Positions 15,337 through 23,892 of a DNA stretch of 32,068 nucleotides are shown here, piece after piece; positions within the stretch are counted from its first letter, which is position 1; each line of letters starts with the position of its first letter. The position numbers and the translations under genes are program-made. Source of the DNA: Peptococcaceae bacterium (GTDB lineage Bacteria > Bacillota > Peptococcia > Peptococcales > Peptococcaceae); contig CAAEKP010000075.1 of assembly GCA_900756555.1 (NCBI GenBank), positions 1 to 32,068 on the forward strand, given 5' to 3'. A model generated the notes under the pieces. The model made no database searches. It saw only the letters and a list, made by a program, of their open reading frames with translations, and was not told where the DNA came from.

Positions 15337-17172
15337 ATGTTACAGTTGTTGCTTACCATTCTGCTTTATCTGCTGTTGGTGATACCGATGGGTGAGTATG
15401 TGTACTGTGTTGCGGCGGGAGAACGAACCATGGTCAGTTCGTTTTTTGATAAGGTGAATGGCGTTATTTATAAGCTATGCGGTGTGAAAGCGTGCCAGGG
15501 CATGAACTGGCATCAATATGCGGCGGCGCTGCTGGTGACCAATGGCGTGATGATTTTGCTGGGTTATCTGATTTTGCGGATTCAGAGCATTGCCTTGTGG
15601 AATCCCAATGGAATTGGCGCTATGGAGCCATCGTTATCTTTTAACACGATAATCAGTTTTATGACCAATACCAATTTACAGCATTACTCAGGTGAAAGTG
15701 GATTGTCCTACTTGTCACAGATGCTGGTGATTATTTTTATGATGTTTGTGTCAGCAGCCAGCGGATATGCGGCCTGTATTGCGTTTATCCGCGCTTTAAC
15801 AGGCAGAACAAAGGAAAATGTGGGTAACTTTTTTGTGGATATGATTCAGATGATTACCTGCGTGCTGCTGCCATTCTCTGTTGCGGGTGGTTTGCTGTTG
15901 GTATGGCAGGGCGTGCCGCAGAATTTTGCCGGCAATGTGGTGGTGGACACGCTGGAAGGTACCAAGCAGGTGATTGCGATGGGGCCAATAGCCGCGCTGG
16001 AAATTATAAAACATTTGGGTACCAATGGCGGTGGCTTTTTGGGTGCAAACTCGTCTACCCCGCTGGAAAATCCGACGATGCTGACTAACCTGATTGAATT
16101 GTATGCCATGATGCTGCTGCCGGGGGCTTGTGTTATCGTTTTTGGCAAGATGGTGCAGGCGCACAGAGATGAACTGGCAGGCATAGAAGCGGATCGGAAA
16201 CGGCCCTGTGTGCTGGCCAGATGGTTTGGCAAAGAAAACAAAAATATTTTTACCGCCAAACATCTGGAGCAGGCAGAGGCGAATGAAAGGCGGCAGGGAT
16301 TGTTTGCCGGTTGTTTTGGGCAGGAAGGCCGCAGCATATTTGCTGCCATGGGGATTTTATTCTTAATTGGCCTGAGTGTTTGTTGCTGGGCAGAGAGTCA
16401 GGGCAATCCGGCGCTGGCTCAGGTGGGGCTGAACCAGTCCATGGGCAGCATGGAAGGCAAAGAGGTGCGGTTTGGTGTGGCACAGTCGGCTATGTTCAGC
16501 ACCACCACGACATCGTTTACTACGGGTACGGTCAATAATATGCATGACACTTTAACGCCATTGGGCGGTATGATTCCGCTGCTGCACATGATGCTGAATG
16601 TGGTGTTTGGCGGCAAGGGTGTAGGCCTGATGAATATGCTGGTGTATGCGATTCTGGCTGTGTTTATCTGTGGCTTGATGATTGGCCGCACGCCGGAATA
16701 TCTGGGTAAGAAAATTGAAGGCAAAGAAATGAAACTGGCTGCTTTGTGCATTATACTGCATCCTTTTTTGATTTTAGGATTCTCCGCGCTGGCAGTGGCT
16801 ACGCAGAGTGGTCTGGCTGGCATTACCAATCCGGGCTTCCATGGTCTGTCACAGGTGCTGTATGAATATGCGTCATCAGCTGCCAATAATGGCTCAGGAT
16901 TTGAAGGACTGGCGGATAATTCTCTGTTCTGGAATGTAACCACAGGTCTGGCGATGTTCTTTGGGCGGTATCTCTCTATCATCATACAGTTGGCCATTGC
17001 CGGCTTGCTGATGAGTAAAAATTTTGTACACGCCTCGGCTGGCACACTGCGCACCGATACCTTCTCTTTTGCGGTGATTCTGGTGTTTGTAGTATATATT
17101 TTTGCGGCGTTGACATTCTTCCCGGCATTGGCGTTGGGGCCGATTGCAGAGCATCTCACGTTGTGGGCTTAA
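15337..17172 (+). CDS. kdpA: K(+)-transporting ATPase subunit KdpA
   Basis: The 611-residue potassium channel-like subunit of the KdpFABC pump, in the cytoplasmic membrane. The four selectivity-filter regions are visible: TNTNLQHYSGESG, GTNGGGFLGANSSTPLENPT, TTTTSFTTGTVNNMHDTLTP and ANNGSGFEGLADN. It is about 50 residues longer than E. coli KdpA (557). The excess lies in a hydrophilic loop near residues 275-328 that contains two related segments (FGKENKNIFTA and FGQEGRSIFAA), as if the pre-helix part had been duplicated. AGGAGGGAAAGG precedes the ATG. kdpB follows 14 bases after the stop. Confidence 0.95.
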   Translation: MLQLLLTILLYLLLVIPMGEYVYCVAAGERTMVSSFFDKVNGVIYKLCGVKACQGMNWHQYAAALLVTNGVMILLGYLILRIQSIALWNPNGIGAMEPSLSFNTIISFMTNTNLQHYSGESGLSYLSQMLVIIFMMFVSAASGYAACIAFIRALTGRTKENVGNFFVDMIQMITCVLLPFSVAGGLLLVWQGVPQNFAGNVVVDTLEGTKQVIAMGPIAALEIIKHLGTNGGGFLGANSSTPLENPTMLTNLIELYAMMLLPGACVIVFGKMVQAHRDELAGIEADRKRPCVLARWFGKENKNIFTAKHLEQAEANERRQGLFAGCFGQEGRSIFAAMGILFLIGLSVCCWAESQGNPALAQVGLNQSMGSMEGKEVRFGVAQSAMFSTTTTSFTTGTVNNMHDTLTPLGGMIPLLHMMLNVVFGGKGVGLMNMLVYAILAVFICGLMIGRTPEYLGKKIEGKEMKLAALCIILHPFLILGFSALAVATQSGLAGITNPGFHGLSQVLYEYASSAANNGSGFEGLADNSLFWNVTTGLAMFFGRYLSIIIQLAIAGLLMSKNFVHASAGTLRTDTFSFAVILVFVVYIFAALTFFPALALGPIAEHLTLWA

Positions 17173-17186
17173 GGAGGCAGGAAACA

Positions 17187-19244
17187 ATGGGTAGAAAAAA
17201 TAACAGTAAAATGATTACAGCTGACATTTTGCAGCAGGCAGTGAAGGGCGCGTTTCTGAAATTAGACCCTCGTTATATGGTGAAAAATCCAGTTATGTTT
17301 GTGGTGGAGGTGGGCTGTGTGCTTACGCTGGCGCTGACAATCTGCCCCACTTTGTTTGAATCAACAGCAGACGGCTCCGCGCTGCGCATCTACAATGGCA
17401 TAGTATGTGCTGTGCTGTTTGTGACTGTATTGTTTGCCAACTTTGCAGAATCGGTGGCGGAAGGCAGAGGCAAGGCTCAGGCTGCCAGCCTGAAAAAGAC
17501 ACAGCAGGACACGCAGGCGCGGCTGCTGCTGCCCGATGGCACAGAGCAGACGGTGTTGTCCAGCACTTTGCAAAAGGGGGATATTGTGCTGGTTTCCGCT
17601 GGCGAGATAATTCCGGGGGATGGCGAGGTTATCGAGGGCATTGCGTCGGTAGATGAATCAGCCATCACAGGGGAATCGGCGCCGGTAGTGCGGGAATCGG
17701 GCGGCGATTTCTGCTCGGTTACTGGCGGCACTATGGTAGTGTCGGACTGGCTGAAAATTCGTATCAGTTCCGACCCGGGAAACAGTTTTCTGGACAGAAT
17801 GATTGCGTTGGTTGAAGGCGCATCGCGCAAAAAAACACCCAATGAGATTGCTTTGAATACTTTGCTGGTTTCGCTGACCATTATTTTTCTGATTGTGATT
17901 GTGACGCTTTATCCGATTGGTTTATATTCTGGTGTACAGCTACAGCCTTCCACTTTGGCAGCACTGGCGGTTTGCCTGATTCCCACCACCATCGGCGGCC
18001 TGTTGTCGGCTATCGGCATTGCCGGTATGGACCGTGTAACTCGTTTTAATGTAATTGCCATGTCGGGGAAAGCGGTGGAAGCCTGCGGCGATGTGGATAC
18101 CATGATTTTGGATAAGACAGGTACCATTACCTTTGGGAATCGTCTGGCAGCAGAGTTTTATGCGGTAGAAGGTGTCAGCCCGGTGGATTTACGTCACTGT
18201 GCTGCGCTGGCCAGTTTGCAGGATGATACTCCGGAAGGAAAGTCTACTTTGGAGTTGGCGCGCCAGCAGGGGTGGATGCAAGATGCTGTGTCTGGTGCAG
18301 AGGTTGTCCCATTTACGGCACAGACCAGAATGAGTGGTGTAGATTTGCCTGACGGCACGAAGGTGCGCAAGGGTGCGGCGGATGCTATTGAAAAGTATGT
18401 AACAGAACTGGGCGGGACAGTGCCAAAGGATTTGCAGGGGCAGGTTGAAAAGGTATCCAGTTGGGGCGGAACACCGCTGGTTGTTTGTGAAAATAATAAA
18501 ATTTTAGGGGTTATCTATCTGAAAGACACGGTGAAACCAGGGATGACAGAACGATTTGCCCGGCTGCGGGCGATGGGCATCAAAACGATTATGTGCACTG
18601 GCGATAATCCGCTGACCGCGGCCACCATAGCCAAAGAAGCCGGTGTGGATGGATTTATTGCGGAGTGTAAGCCGGAGGATAAGATTGCAGTAATCAAAGA
18701 AGCGCAGGCAGAAGGTAAAATTGTGGCGATGACCGGGGACGGCACCAACGATGCGCCGGCTTTAGCGCAGGCCAATGTGGGATTGGCGATGAACAGCGGC
18801 ACCACAGCGGCGAAAGAAGCGGCCAATATGGTGGATTTGGATTCCGACCCAACTAAGATTCTGGAAGTGGTGGAAATCGGGAAGCAGTTATTGATTACCC
18901 GCGGCAGTTTAACTACCTTTTCTATTGCGAACGACATTGCCAAATATTTTGCCATCATTCCGGCGATGTTTATGGTGGCAATTCCACAGCTGGCTGTGCT
19001 GAATATTATGCATCTGGCAACACCTAACAGCGCTATCTTGTCTGCACTGATTTTCAACGCAGTGATTATCCCCTGTCTGATTCCGTTGGCTATGAAAGGG
19101 GTGGCTTATCGGCCCATGTCTTCTGGCAGGTTGTTGGGCAGAAATATGCTGGTGTATGGGTTGGGCGGCGTTGTCACCCCGTTCATTGGCATTAAGGTGA
19201 TTGATCTGGCGATTGCGCCATTGCTGGCAGCCTTTGGCCTGTAA
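17187..19244 (+). CDS. kdpB: K(+)-transporting P-type ATPase subunit KdpB
   Basis: The 685-residue catalytic subunit, a P-type ATPase that hydrolyses ATP to drive potassium uptake through KdpA. Visible motifs: actuator AITGESAPV, membrane CLIPTTIGGLLSAIG, the phosphorylation site DKTGTIT (Asp309), FTAQTRMSGVDLP and KGAADAI in the nucleotide domain, and the hinge MTGDGTNDAPAL. The C-terminal half has the family-specific GLGGVVTPFIGIK. An in-frame GTG at 17163 overlaps kdpA; AAGGAGG (17171-17177), 9 bases before the ATG at 17187 and overlapping the kdpA stop, decides this start. Confidence 0.96.
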   Translation: MGRKNNSKMITADILQQAVKGAFLKLDPRYMVKNPVMFVVEVGCVLTLALTICPTLFESTADGSALRIYNGIVCAVLFVTVLFANFAESVAEGRGKAQAASLKKTQQDTQARLLLPDGTEQTVLSSTLQKGDIVLVSAGEIIPGDGEVIEGIASVDESAITGESAPVVRESGGDFCSVTGGTMVVSDWLKIRISSDPGNSFLDRMIALVEGASRKKTPNEIALNTLLVSLTIIFLIVIVTLYPIGLYSGVQLQPSTLAALAVCLIPTTIGGLLSAIGIAGMDRVTRFNVIAMSGKAVEACGDVDTMILDKTGTITFGNRLAAEFYAVEGVSPVDLRHCAALASLQDDTPEGKSTLELARQQGWMQDAVSGAEVVPFTAQTRMSGVDLPDGTKVRKGAADAIEKYVTELGGTVPKDLQGQVEKVSSWGGTPLVVCENNKILGVIYLKDTVKPGMTERFARLRAMGIKTIMCTGDNPLTAATIAKEAGVDGFIAECKPEDKIAVIKEAQAEGKIVAMTGDGTNDAPALAQANVGLAMNSGTTAAKEAANMVDLDSDPTKILEVVEIGKQLLITRGSLTTFSIANDIAKYFAIIPAMFMVAIPQLAVLNIMHLATPNSAILSALIFNAVIIPCLIPLAMKGVAYRPMSSGRLLGRNMLVYGLGGVVTPFIGIKVIDLAIAPLLAAFGL

Positions 19245-19275
19245 AGGCGAGGCGCACAGAAAGGATGTTGAGAAA

Positions 19276-19923
19276 ATGAAGGATGTAATGAGAGAGATGC
19301 TGTACAGCGTGAAACAGGCTGTGCTGGTTTCTGTGGTATTGATGCTGATTTGTGGTTTGCTGTATCCCTGTGCGATGACAGGGCTTTCCGCACTGCTGTT
19401 TCCTGATCAGGCAAATGGCAGCCTTTTGATCGTGGAAGGCAAAGCGGTGGGCGCTGCCAATGTGGGACAGGAATTTACCCAGGATTGCTATTTGTGGGGG
19501 CGGCCTTCTGCGTATCATTATAGTACTTATGTGGAAGGTGCGGATGGAAAACAGTATTATCAGGACGGTACAAAATTTGCTGGTTTAGCATCTGGCTCCA
19601 GCAACTATGGACCATCCAATCCGGCATTGGCAGAACGGGTAGAGGCTGACATGACAGCCTTCCTGCAAAAGAATCCTACAGTTGCGCGGGAAGAAATTCC
19701 TACTGATTTACTTACAGCTTCCGGCTCCGGTCTGGACCCGCATATTTCTCCGGCTGCCGCAGACGTGCAGGTGGCGCGGATTGCTGCGGCGCGAGGCATT
19801 GCCGAACAGGAGGTGCGGAAGGTTATTGCAGCCTGCTCAGAGGATAAATTGTTTCGGGTTTTTGGAGAGCCTACCGTTAATGTGCTGAAAGTAAATCTGA
19901 TGCTGGATGGTCTGCTGAAATAG
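19276..19923 (+). CDS. kdpC: K(+)-transporting ATPase subunit KdpC
   Basis: A 215-residue subunit with one N-terminal membrane helix (about residues 12-35) and a periplasmic-side domain carrying the KdpC hallmarks: GRPSAYHYSTY, SGSSNYGPSNPAL, PTDLLTASGSGLDPHISPAAA and the C-terminal VNVLKVNLMLDGL. In E. coli it stabilises and activates KdpB. The in-frame sequence upstream to 19201 overlaps kdpB; the ATG at 19276 with AAAGGA about 10 bases before it is preferred. Last gene of the kdpFABC unit. Confidence 0.94.
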   Translation: MKDVMREMLYSVKQAVLVSVVLMLICGLLYPCAMTGLSALLFPDQANGSLLIVEGKAVGAANVGQEFTQDCYLWGRPSAYHYSTYVEGADGKQYYQDGTKFAGLASGSSNYGPSNPALAERVEADMTAFLQKNPTVAREEIPTDLLTASGSGLDPHISPAAADVQVARIAAARGIAEQEVRKVIAACSEDKLFRVFGEPTVNVLKVNLMLDGLLK

Positions 19924-19946
19924 TAAGAAAGAAAAATGGTATAGAA

Positions 19947-20000
19947 GAAACCTGCTGCTGACAGAAAGAATTTAGTCAACGGCAGGTTTTCTGCTTTTTT
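19947..20000 (+). terminator. Terminator between kdpC and kdpD
   Basis: GAAACCTGC (19947-19955) pairs with GCAGGTTTT (19982-19990), with inner TGAC/GTCA; T-runs follow, including six T at 19995-20000. It implies that kdpDE has its own promoter. Confidence 0.7.
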
Positions 20001-20024
20001 CTGCCGGCGATTTGCGGTACAATC

Positions 20025-20041
20025 TTTATGGAATCTTAATG
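20025..20041 (+). promoter_or_regulatory. Candidate KdpE operator upstream of kdpDE
   Basis: TTTATGGAATCTTAATG, 16/17 identical to 15000-15016, 58 bases (start to start) before the -10 box, against 59 at kdpFABC. It suggests autoregulation of the sensor/regulator pair. Confidence 0.6.
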
Positions 20042-20057
20042 TCAGCAGTTGATTTCT

Positions 20058-20088
20058 TATACAAGTTTAAAATGCAGCCTTTTATACT
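20058..20088 (+). promoter_or_regulatory. kdpDE promoter
   Basis: A -10 TATACT (20083-20088) with a weak -35 TACAAG (20060-20065, 17-base spacer). The -35 region shares ACAA-N-TTT with the kdpFABC promoter at the same offset. Confidence 0.5.
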
Positions 20089-20107
20089 ATGTGATAGAGG
20101 TGATAAC

Positions 20108-22801
20108 ATGGAAGCGCAGCGAAAAGACCCAGAAGCGTGGTTGCGGCAGTTAAAGCTGACGGAACGGACAGAGGGCAGAGGAGAACTGAAAATATTTTTT
20201 GGCTATGCAGCCGGTGTGGGAAAAACCTATGCCATGCTGGAGGCTGCCTGCGCAGCACAGCAGCGGGGCGTTGATGTGGCGGTGGGTTATGTGGAACCTC
20301 ATGCTCGTCCGCAGACCATGCAATTATTACAAGGCTTAGAATGTCTGCCTACCAAAGCGGTACGGCATGGCGATTTAGATTTACAGGAATTTGACCTTGA
20401 TGGAGCCTTGGCCCGCAGGCCGCAGCTGCTTTTGCTGGATGAACTGGCGCATACCAATGCGCCGGGCAGTCGGCACCAGAAGCGGTATCAGGATGTGGAG
20501 GAACTGCTGCGGCAGGGCATAGATGTATATACTACAGTGAATGTGCAGCATCTGGAAAGTTTGAACGACGCAGTAGCTGGCATCACTGGTGTGACAGTGC
20601 AGGAGCGCATACCGGATGCGGTGTTTGACAATGCCGCCCAGGTAGAATTGGTGGATATTGAGCCAAAGGAACTGCTGGAGCGATTGCGGGAAGGAAAAAT
20701 TTATCGGCAGGCGCAGGCAGAACGAGCCATGCAGCACTTTTTTACTGAAGAAAATCTGACGGCGCTGCGGGAGATTGCGCTGCGTCGCTGTGCAGATCGG
20801 GTCAATCGGCTGGCACAGCAGAGCGGGCAGGCAGCGCGCAGTTGTTTTGCGGGAGAGCACATTCTGGTGTGCTTGTCCTCCTCGCCGACCAATCCCAAAA
20901 TCATTCGCACCGCGGCACGGATGGCGCAGGCTTTTCAGGGTACTTTTACGGCACTGTTTGTGGAAACTCCAGAGTTTCAGAGCATGAACGGCGATGACCG
21001 CAAACGCCTGCAGCAGAATATGCAGCTGGCGCAGCAGTTGGGCGCTGTGGTGGAAACGGTGTACGGTGACGATATTGCTTTTCAGATAGCGGAATTTGCC
21101 CGTCTTTCCGGCGTATCCAAAATTGTGCTGGGGCGGAGCAGTAGCCGGCGGCGAATATGGCCGGGGCAGCTTTCGCTGACAGAAAAAATTACCGCGTTGT
21201 CACCTAATTTGGATATTCATATTATCCCTGACCAGAGTACGCCGATTTATCGGGAAAAACGACACAGCAAACGGACTGTTTCGCTGTGTTATCGGGATGT
21301 GCTGAAAAGTGGGCTGGTGTTGGCAGCGGCTACGGCGCTGGGCGGATTGTTTTTTCAGCTGGGCTTTCAGGAGGCCAACATTATTACCGTATATATTCTG
21401 GGTGTGCTGATAACAGCTGTGATTACGGCGCAGCGCTGTTATAGTCTGGTGAGCGCGGTAGTCAGTGTGCTGCTGTTCAATTTTCTGTTTACCAGTCCCC
21501 GTTTTACGCTGGACTTTTACGACGCGCGCTATGCTGTTACCTTTTTGATCATTCTGCTCTCGGCCTTCTTAACCAGCTCACTGGCGATTCGCATGAAGCA
21601 GCAGGCGCGGCAGGCAGCTGTTACTGCTTATCGCACGCAGATTTTGTTTGACACCAGTCAGTTATTGAGCAGCCAGCAGGAGGGAGAGGGGATTATCACT
21701 GTGACCTGCCAGCAGCTGCAAAAATTATTACAGAAAGATATTTTATTTTACCCGGTGCAGGACACTACTCTAGCCGCAGCGCCTATGCTGTTTGCCCTGT
21801 CGGAGCAGCAGGCGCACGGGGCATATTATGCAGAGCAGGAACGAGCAGTGGCGATGTGGGTGTATCATAATAACAAACAGGCCGGCGCCACCACCAACAC
21901 CTTAGGAAGTGCGCAATGCCGTTACCTGGCAGTGCGGGTAGGGCAGGATATTTTTGGCGTGGTAGGTATTGCACTGCGTGGTGTGCCACTGGATGCCTTT
22001 GAAAACAGCATTGTCCTGTCTATTTTGGGTGAATGCGCACTGGCGCTGCAAAATAAAAAAATCAGCCAGGAACGGGAAAAAGCTGCTTTGCTGGCCAAAA
22101 ATGAACAGCTGCGGGCTGATTTGCTGCGCTCAATTTCTCATGATTTACGCACGCCACTGACCTCTATATCTGGCAGTGCGGGAATTCTGCTGGCTGGCGA
22201 AGAACAGATTGCGCCGGAAAAACGCAGACAACTCTACGGCGATATTTATGATGATGCGTTGTGGCTGATTAATCTGGTGGAAAATTTGCTGTCGGTCACG
22301 CGCATCGAGGATGGCACAATGAAGCTGCGGCTGGAAACGGAGCTGTTGGATGAGATTGTAACGGAAGCGCTGCGGCACAGCAACCGCAAAAGCGCGGAGC
22401 ATCAGCTGCGGGTGATACCGGCAGATACTTTTGTGCTGGTAAAGGTGGATGGACGACTGCTGATGCAGGTGATTATCAATCTGGTGGACAATGCGATCAA
22501 GTATACGCCGCAGGGCTCGGAAATCGTTGTGCGGACAACGGTGGAAGATGGCTGGGCTGTGCTGACCGTGGCAGATAACGGCGAAGGTATTTCAGATGAG
22601 GATAAAGCCCACATTTTTGAAATGTTTTATACAGCAGGCAGCAATGCAGCGGATGGCCGCCGCAGTTTGGGATTGGGTCTGGCGTTATGCAAAGCCATTG
22701 TGACCGCTCACGGCGGTACCATTCAGGTGGCAGACAATCAGCCTCATGGCGCAGTGTTTACGGTGCGGCTGCCGATAGAGGAGGTTACAGTACATGAATA
22801 A
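20108..22801 (+). CDS. kdpD: Osmosensitive K+ channel sensor histidine kinase KdpD
   Basis: An 897-residue membrane sensor kinase that responds to potassium limitation and phosphorylates KdpE. Order: the N-terminal KdpD domain with Walker A GYAAGVGKT (residues 32-40) and LLLDELAHTNAPGS; a universal-stress-like domain (about 245-370); four membrane segments (about 400-500); a GAF-like region; HisKA with phospho-acceptor SHDLRTPLTS (His near residue 678); and HATPase with NLVDNAIKYT, DNGEGIS and GLGLALCKAI. An in-frame ATG at 20012 lies inside the promoter region; AGAGGTGA just before 20108 supports this start. It overlaps kdpE by 8 bases. Confidence 0.95.
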   Translation: MEAQRKDPEAWLRQLKLTERTEGRGELKIFFGYAAGVGKTYAMLEAACAAQQRGVDVAVGYVEPHARPQTMQLLQGLECLPTKAVRHGDLDLQEFDLDGALARRPQLLLLDELAHTNAPGSRHQKRYQDVEELLRQGIDVYTTVNVQHLESLNDAVAGITGVTVQERIPDAVFDNAAQVELVDIEPKELLERLREGKIYRQAQAERAMQHFFTEENLTALREIALRRCADRVNRLAQQSGQAARSCFAGEHILVCLSSSPTNPKIIRTAARMAQAFQGTFTALFVETPEFQSMNGDDRKRLQQNMQLAQQLGAVVETVYGDDIAFQIAEFARLSGVSKIVLGRSSSRRRIWPGQLSLTEKITALSPNLDIHIIPDQSTPIYREKRHSKRTVSLCYRDVLKSGLVLAAATALGGLFFQLGFQEANIITVYILGVLITAVITAQRCYSLVSAVVSVLLFNFLFTSPRFTLDFYDARYAVTFLIILLSAFLTSSLAIRMKQQARQAAVTAYRTQILFDTSQLLSSQQEGEGIITVTCQQLQKLLQKDILFYPVQDTTLAAAPMLFALSEQQAHGAYYAEQERAVAMWVYHNNKQAGATTNTLGSAQCRYLAVRVGQDIFGVVGIALRGVPLDAFENSIVLSILGECALALQNKKISQEREKAALLAKNEQLRADLLRSISHDLRTPLTSISGSAGILLAGEEQIAPEKRRQLYGDIYDDALWLINLVENLLSVTRIEDGTMKLRLETELLDEIVTEALRHSNRKSAEHQLRVIPADTFVLVKVDGRLLMQVIINLVDNAIKYTPQGSEIVVRTTVEDGWAVLTVADNGEGISDEDKAHIFEMFYTAGSNAADGRRSLGLGLALCKAIVTAHGGTIQVADNQPHGAVFTVRLPIEEVTVHE

Positions 22802-23492
22802 ACCCTTGATTTTATTAGTAGAAGATGACGCAGCGGTGCGCAACCTGATGACCACTACACTGGAAATTCATCAGTATCGCTATTTAACGGCGGAAACAGG
22901 CGAGATGGCACTGCTGGCGGTTACATCCCATAATCCTGATGTGATTCTGCTGGATTTGGGGCTGCCTGATTTGGATGGCATGGAGATTATCCGCAAGGTG
23001 CGCACCTGGTCAAAGGTACCGATTATTGTGCTGAGCGCCCGCAGCGAAGATACCGATAAGATTGACGCGTTGGATGCCGGTGCAGATGATTATTTGACCA
23101 AGCCTTTTTCGGTAGAAGAACTGCTGGCGCGTCTGCGTGTAACTCTGCGCCGCCTGCAGGACAGTGCGGATGGGGCTGGTGCTTCCAGCACTGTGTTTAC
23201 TAACGGAGCGCTCAAAATTGATTATGCGGCGGGTTGTGTTTATTTGAACGGACAGGAAATTCATCTGACTCCGATTGAGTACAAGCTGCTGTGTTTGCTG
23301 GCACGCAATATCGGCAAGGTGTTGACACACACCTACATTATGCGGGAGGTATGGGGCAGCGCTCTGGAAAGCGATGTGGCTTCCCTGCGGGTGTTTATGG
23401 CCACACTGCGGAAAAAAATAGAAGCAGATCCGGCCAATCCCCGTTACATTCAAACCCATGTGGGCATCGGCTATCGGATGCTGAAGCTGTAA
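22794..23492 (+). CDS. kdpE: Response regulator KdpE (OmpR family)
   Basis: A 232-residue two-component regulator. The receiver domain has VEDD (acidic pocket, residues 9-12), phospho-acceptor Asp54 in ILLDLGLPD, Ser81 and Lys103 (LTKPFS). The C-terminal winged helix carries LTPIEYKLLCLLARNIGKVLTH and VASLRVFMATLRKKIE, then THVGIGYRM. Phosphorylated by KdpD, it should activate kdpFABC. The ATG overlaps the kdpD stop (ATGAATAA), with GAGGTTACAG upstream, so the two are translationally coupled. Candidate binding sites are at 15000 and 20025. Confidence 0.95.
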   Translation: MNKPLILLVEDDAAVRNLMTTTLEIHQYRYLTAETGEMALLAVTSHNPDVILLDLGLPDLDGMEIIRKVRTWSKVPIIVLSARSEDTDKIDALDAGADDYLTKPFSVEELLARLRVTLRRLQDSADGAGASSTVFTNGALKIDYAAGCVYLNGQEIHLTPIEYKLLCLLARNIGKVLTHTYIMREVWGSALESDVASLRVFMATLRKKIEADPANPRYIQTHVGIGYRMLKL

Positions 23493-23524
23493 CAGGACAA
23501 CGGTATAAACGGTATAAAAAGAAA

Positions 23525-23570
23525 ATGGCTGTGAAAAAACGAGAATTCATTTTTCACAGCCATGATTTTT
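23525..23570 (+). terminator. Terminator of kdpDE
   Basis: A perfect 14-bp stem (23525-23538 with 23550-23563), 11-base loop, then GATTTTT. Confidence 0.88.
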
Positions 23571-23603
23571 GAGTTCTTTTCATGGCCTTTTTACAGAAAT
23601 TGT

Positions 23604-23632
23604 TTGACGACCTGCCTGAAATATGTTAAACT
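23604..23632 (+). promoter_or_regulatory. tRNA-Ala promoter
   Basis: TTGACG (23604-23609), 17-base spacer, TAAACT (23627-23632) with an extended-10 TG. It ends 14 bases before the tRNA. Confidence 0.65.
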
Positions 23633-23646
23633 GTTATCGTAGTCAT

Positions 23647-23722
23647 GGGGGTATAGCTCAGCTGGGAGAGCGCTTGACTGGCAGTCAAGAGGCCAGCGGT
23701 TCGAGCCCGCTTATCTCCACCA
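23647..23722 (+). tRNA. tRNA-Ala (anticodon GGC)
   Basis: A 76-base cloverleaf with encoded CCA. The acceptor stem GGGGGTA/TATCTCC contains the G3-U70 pair that is the alanine identity element. The anticodon stem is CTTGA/TCAAG with loop CTGGCAG, anticodon GGC reading GCC/GCU. The T-arm AGCGG-TTCGAGC-CCGCT is intact. A terminator follows, so it is a single-tRNA unit. Its 3' side faces an IS element and a decayed gene. Confidence 0.96.
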
Positions 23723-23730
23723 TAATGAAG

Positions 23731-23765
23731 AAAAACCGCTTAACTGATTAGGTTGAGCGGTTTTT
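23731..23765 (+). terminator. Terminator after tRNA-Ala
   Basis: AAAAACCGCT (23731-23740) pairs with AGCGGTTTTT (23756-23765), extended by TAAC/GGTT pairing, with the T-run forming the stem end. Confidence 0.85.
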
Positions 23766-23779
23766 CAGTTAGAAAAAAA

Positions 23780-23798
23780 CCACGCGCTATGCGCGTGG
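23780..23798. repeat. Left-end hairpin of the IS200-like element
   Basis: CCACGCGC and GCGCGTGG form a perfect 8-bp stem around TAT. This is the kind of subterminal hairpin recognised by IS200/IS605 TnpA. Confidence 0.7.
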
Positions 23799-23826
23799 AG
23801 GAAAATAGAGCTTTAGCGAGAAGCAT

Positions 23827-23892
23827 AAAAAATACCTCTTGGTATAATAGAGACAAGCCCGTCAGCTTGAAAAAATCAAGGAGGTATTTTTT
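23827..23892 (+). promoter_or_regulatory. Stem that hides the transposase ribosome binding site
   Basis: AAAAAATACCTC (23827-23838) is the exact complement of GAGGTATTTTTT (23881-23892), which contains most of the AGGAGG site just before the tnpA ATG. A TATAAT (23843-23848) lies inside the loop. Read-in transcripts would fold and block translation, while transcripts starting inside would lack the left arm. IS200 is known to repress tnpA with a leader stem of this sort. Confidence 0.6.

Noticed and set aside
16419..17159. 246-codon minus-strand frame inside kdpA
   Set aside because: It lies wholly opposite a clearly coding KdpA with all filter motifs; open only because of codon bias.
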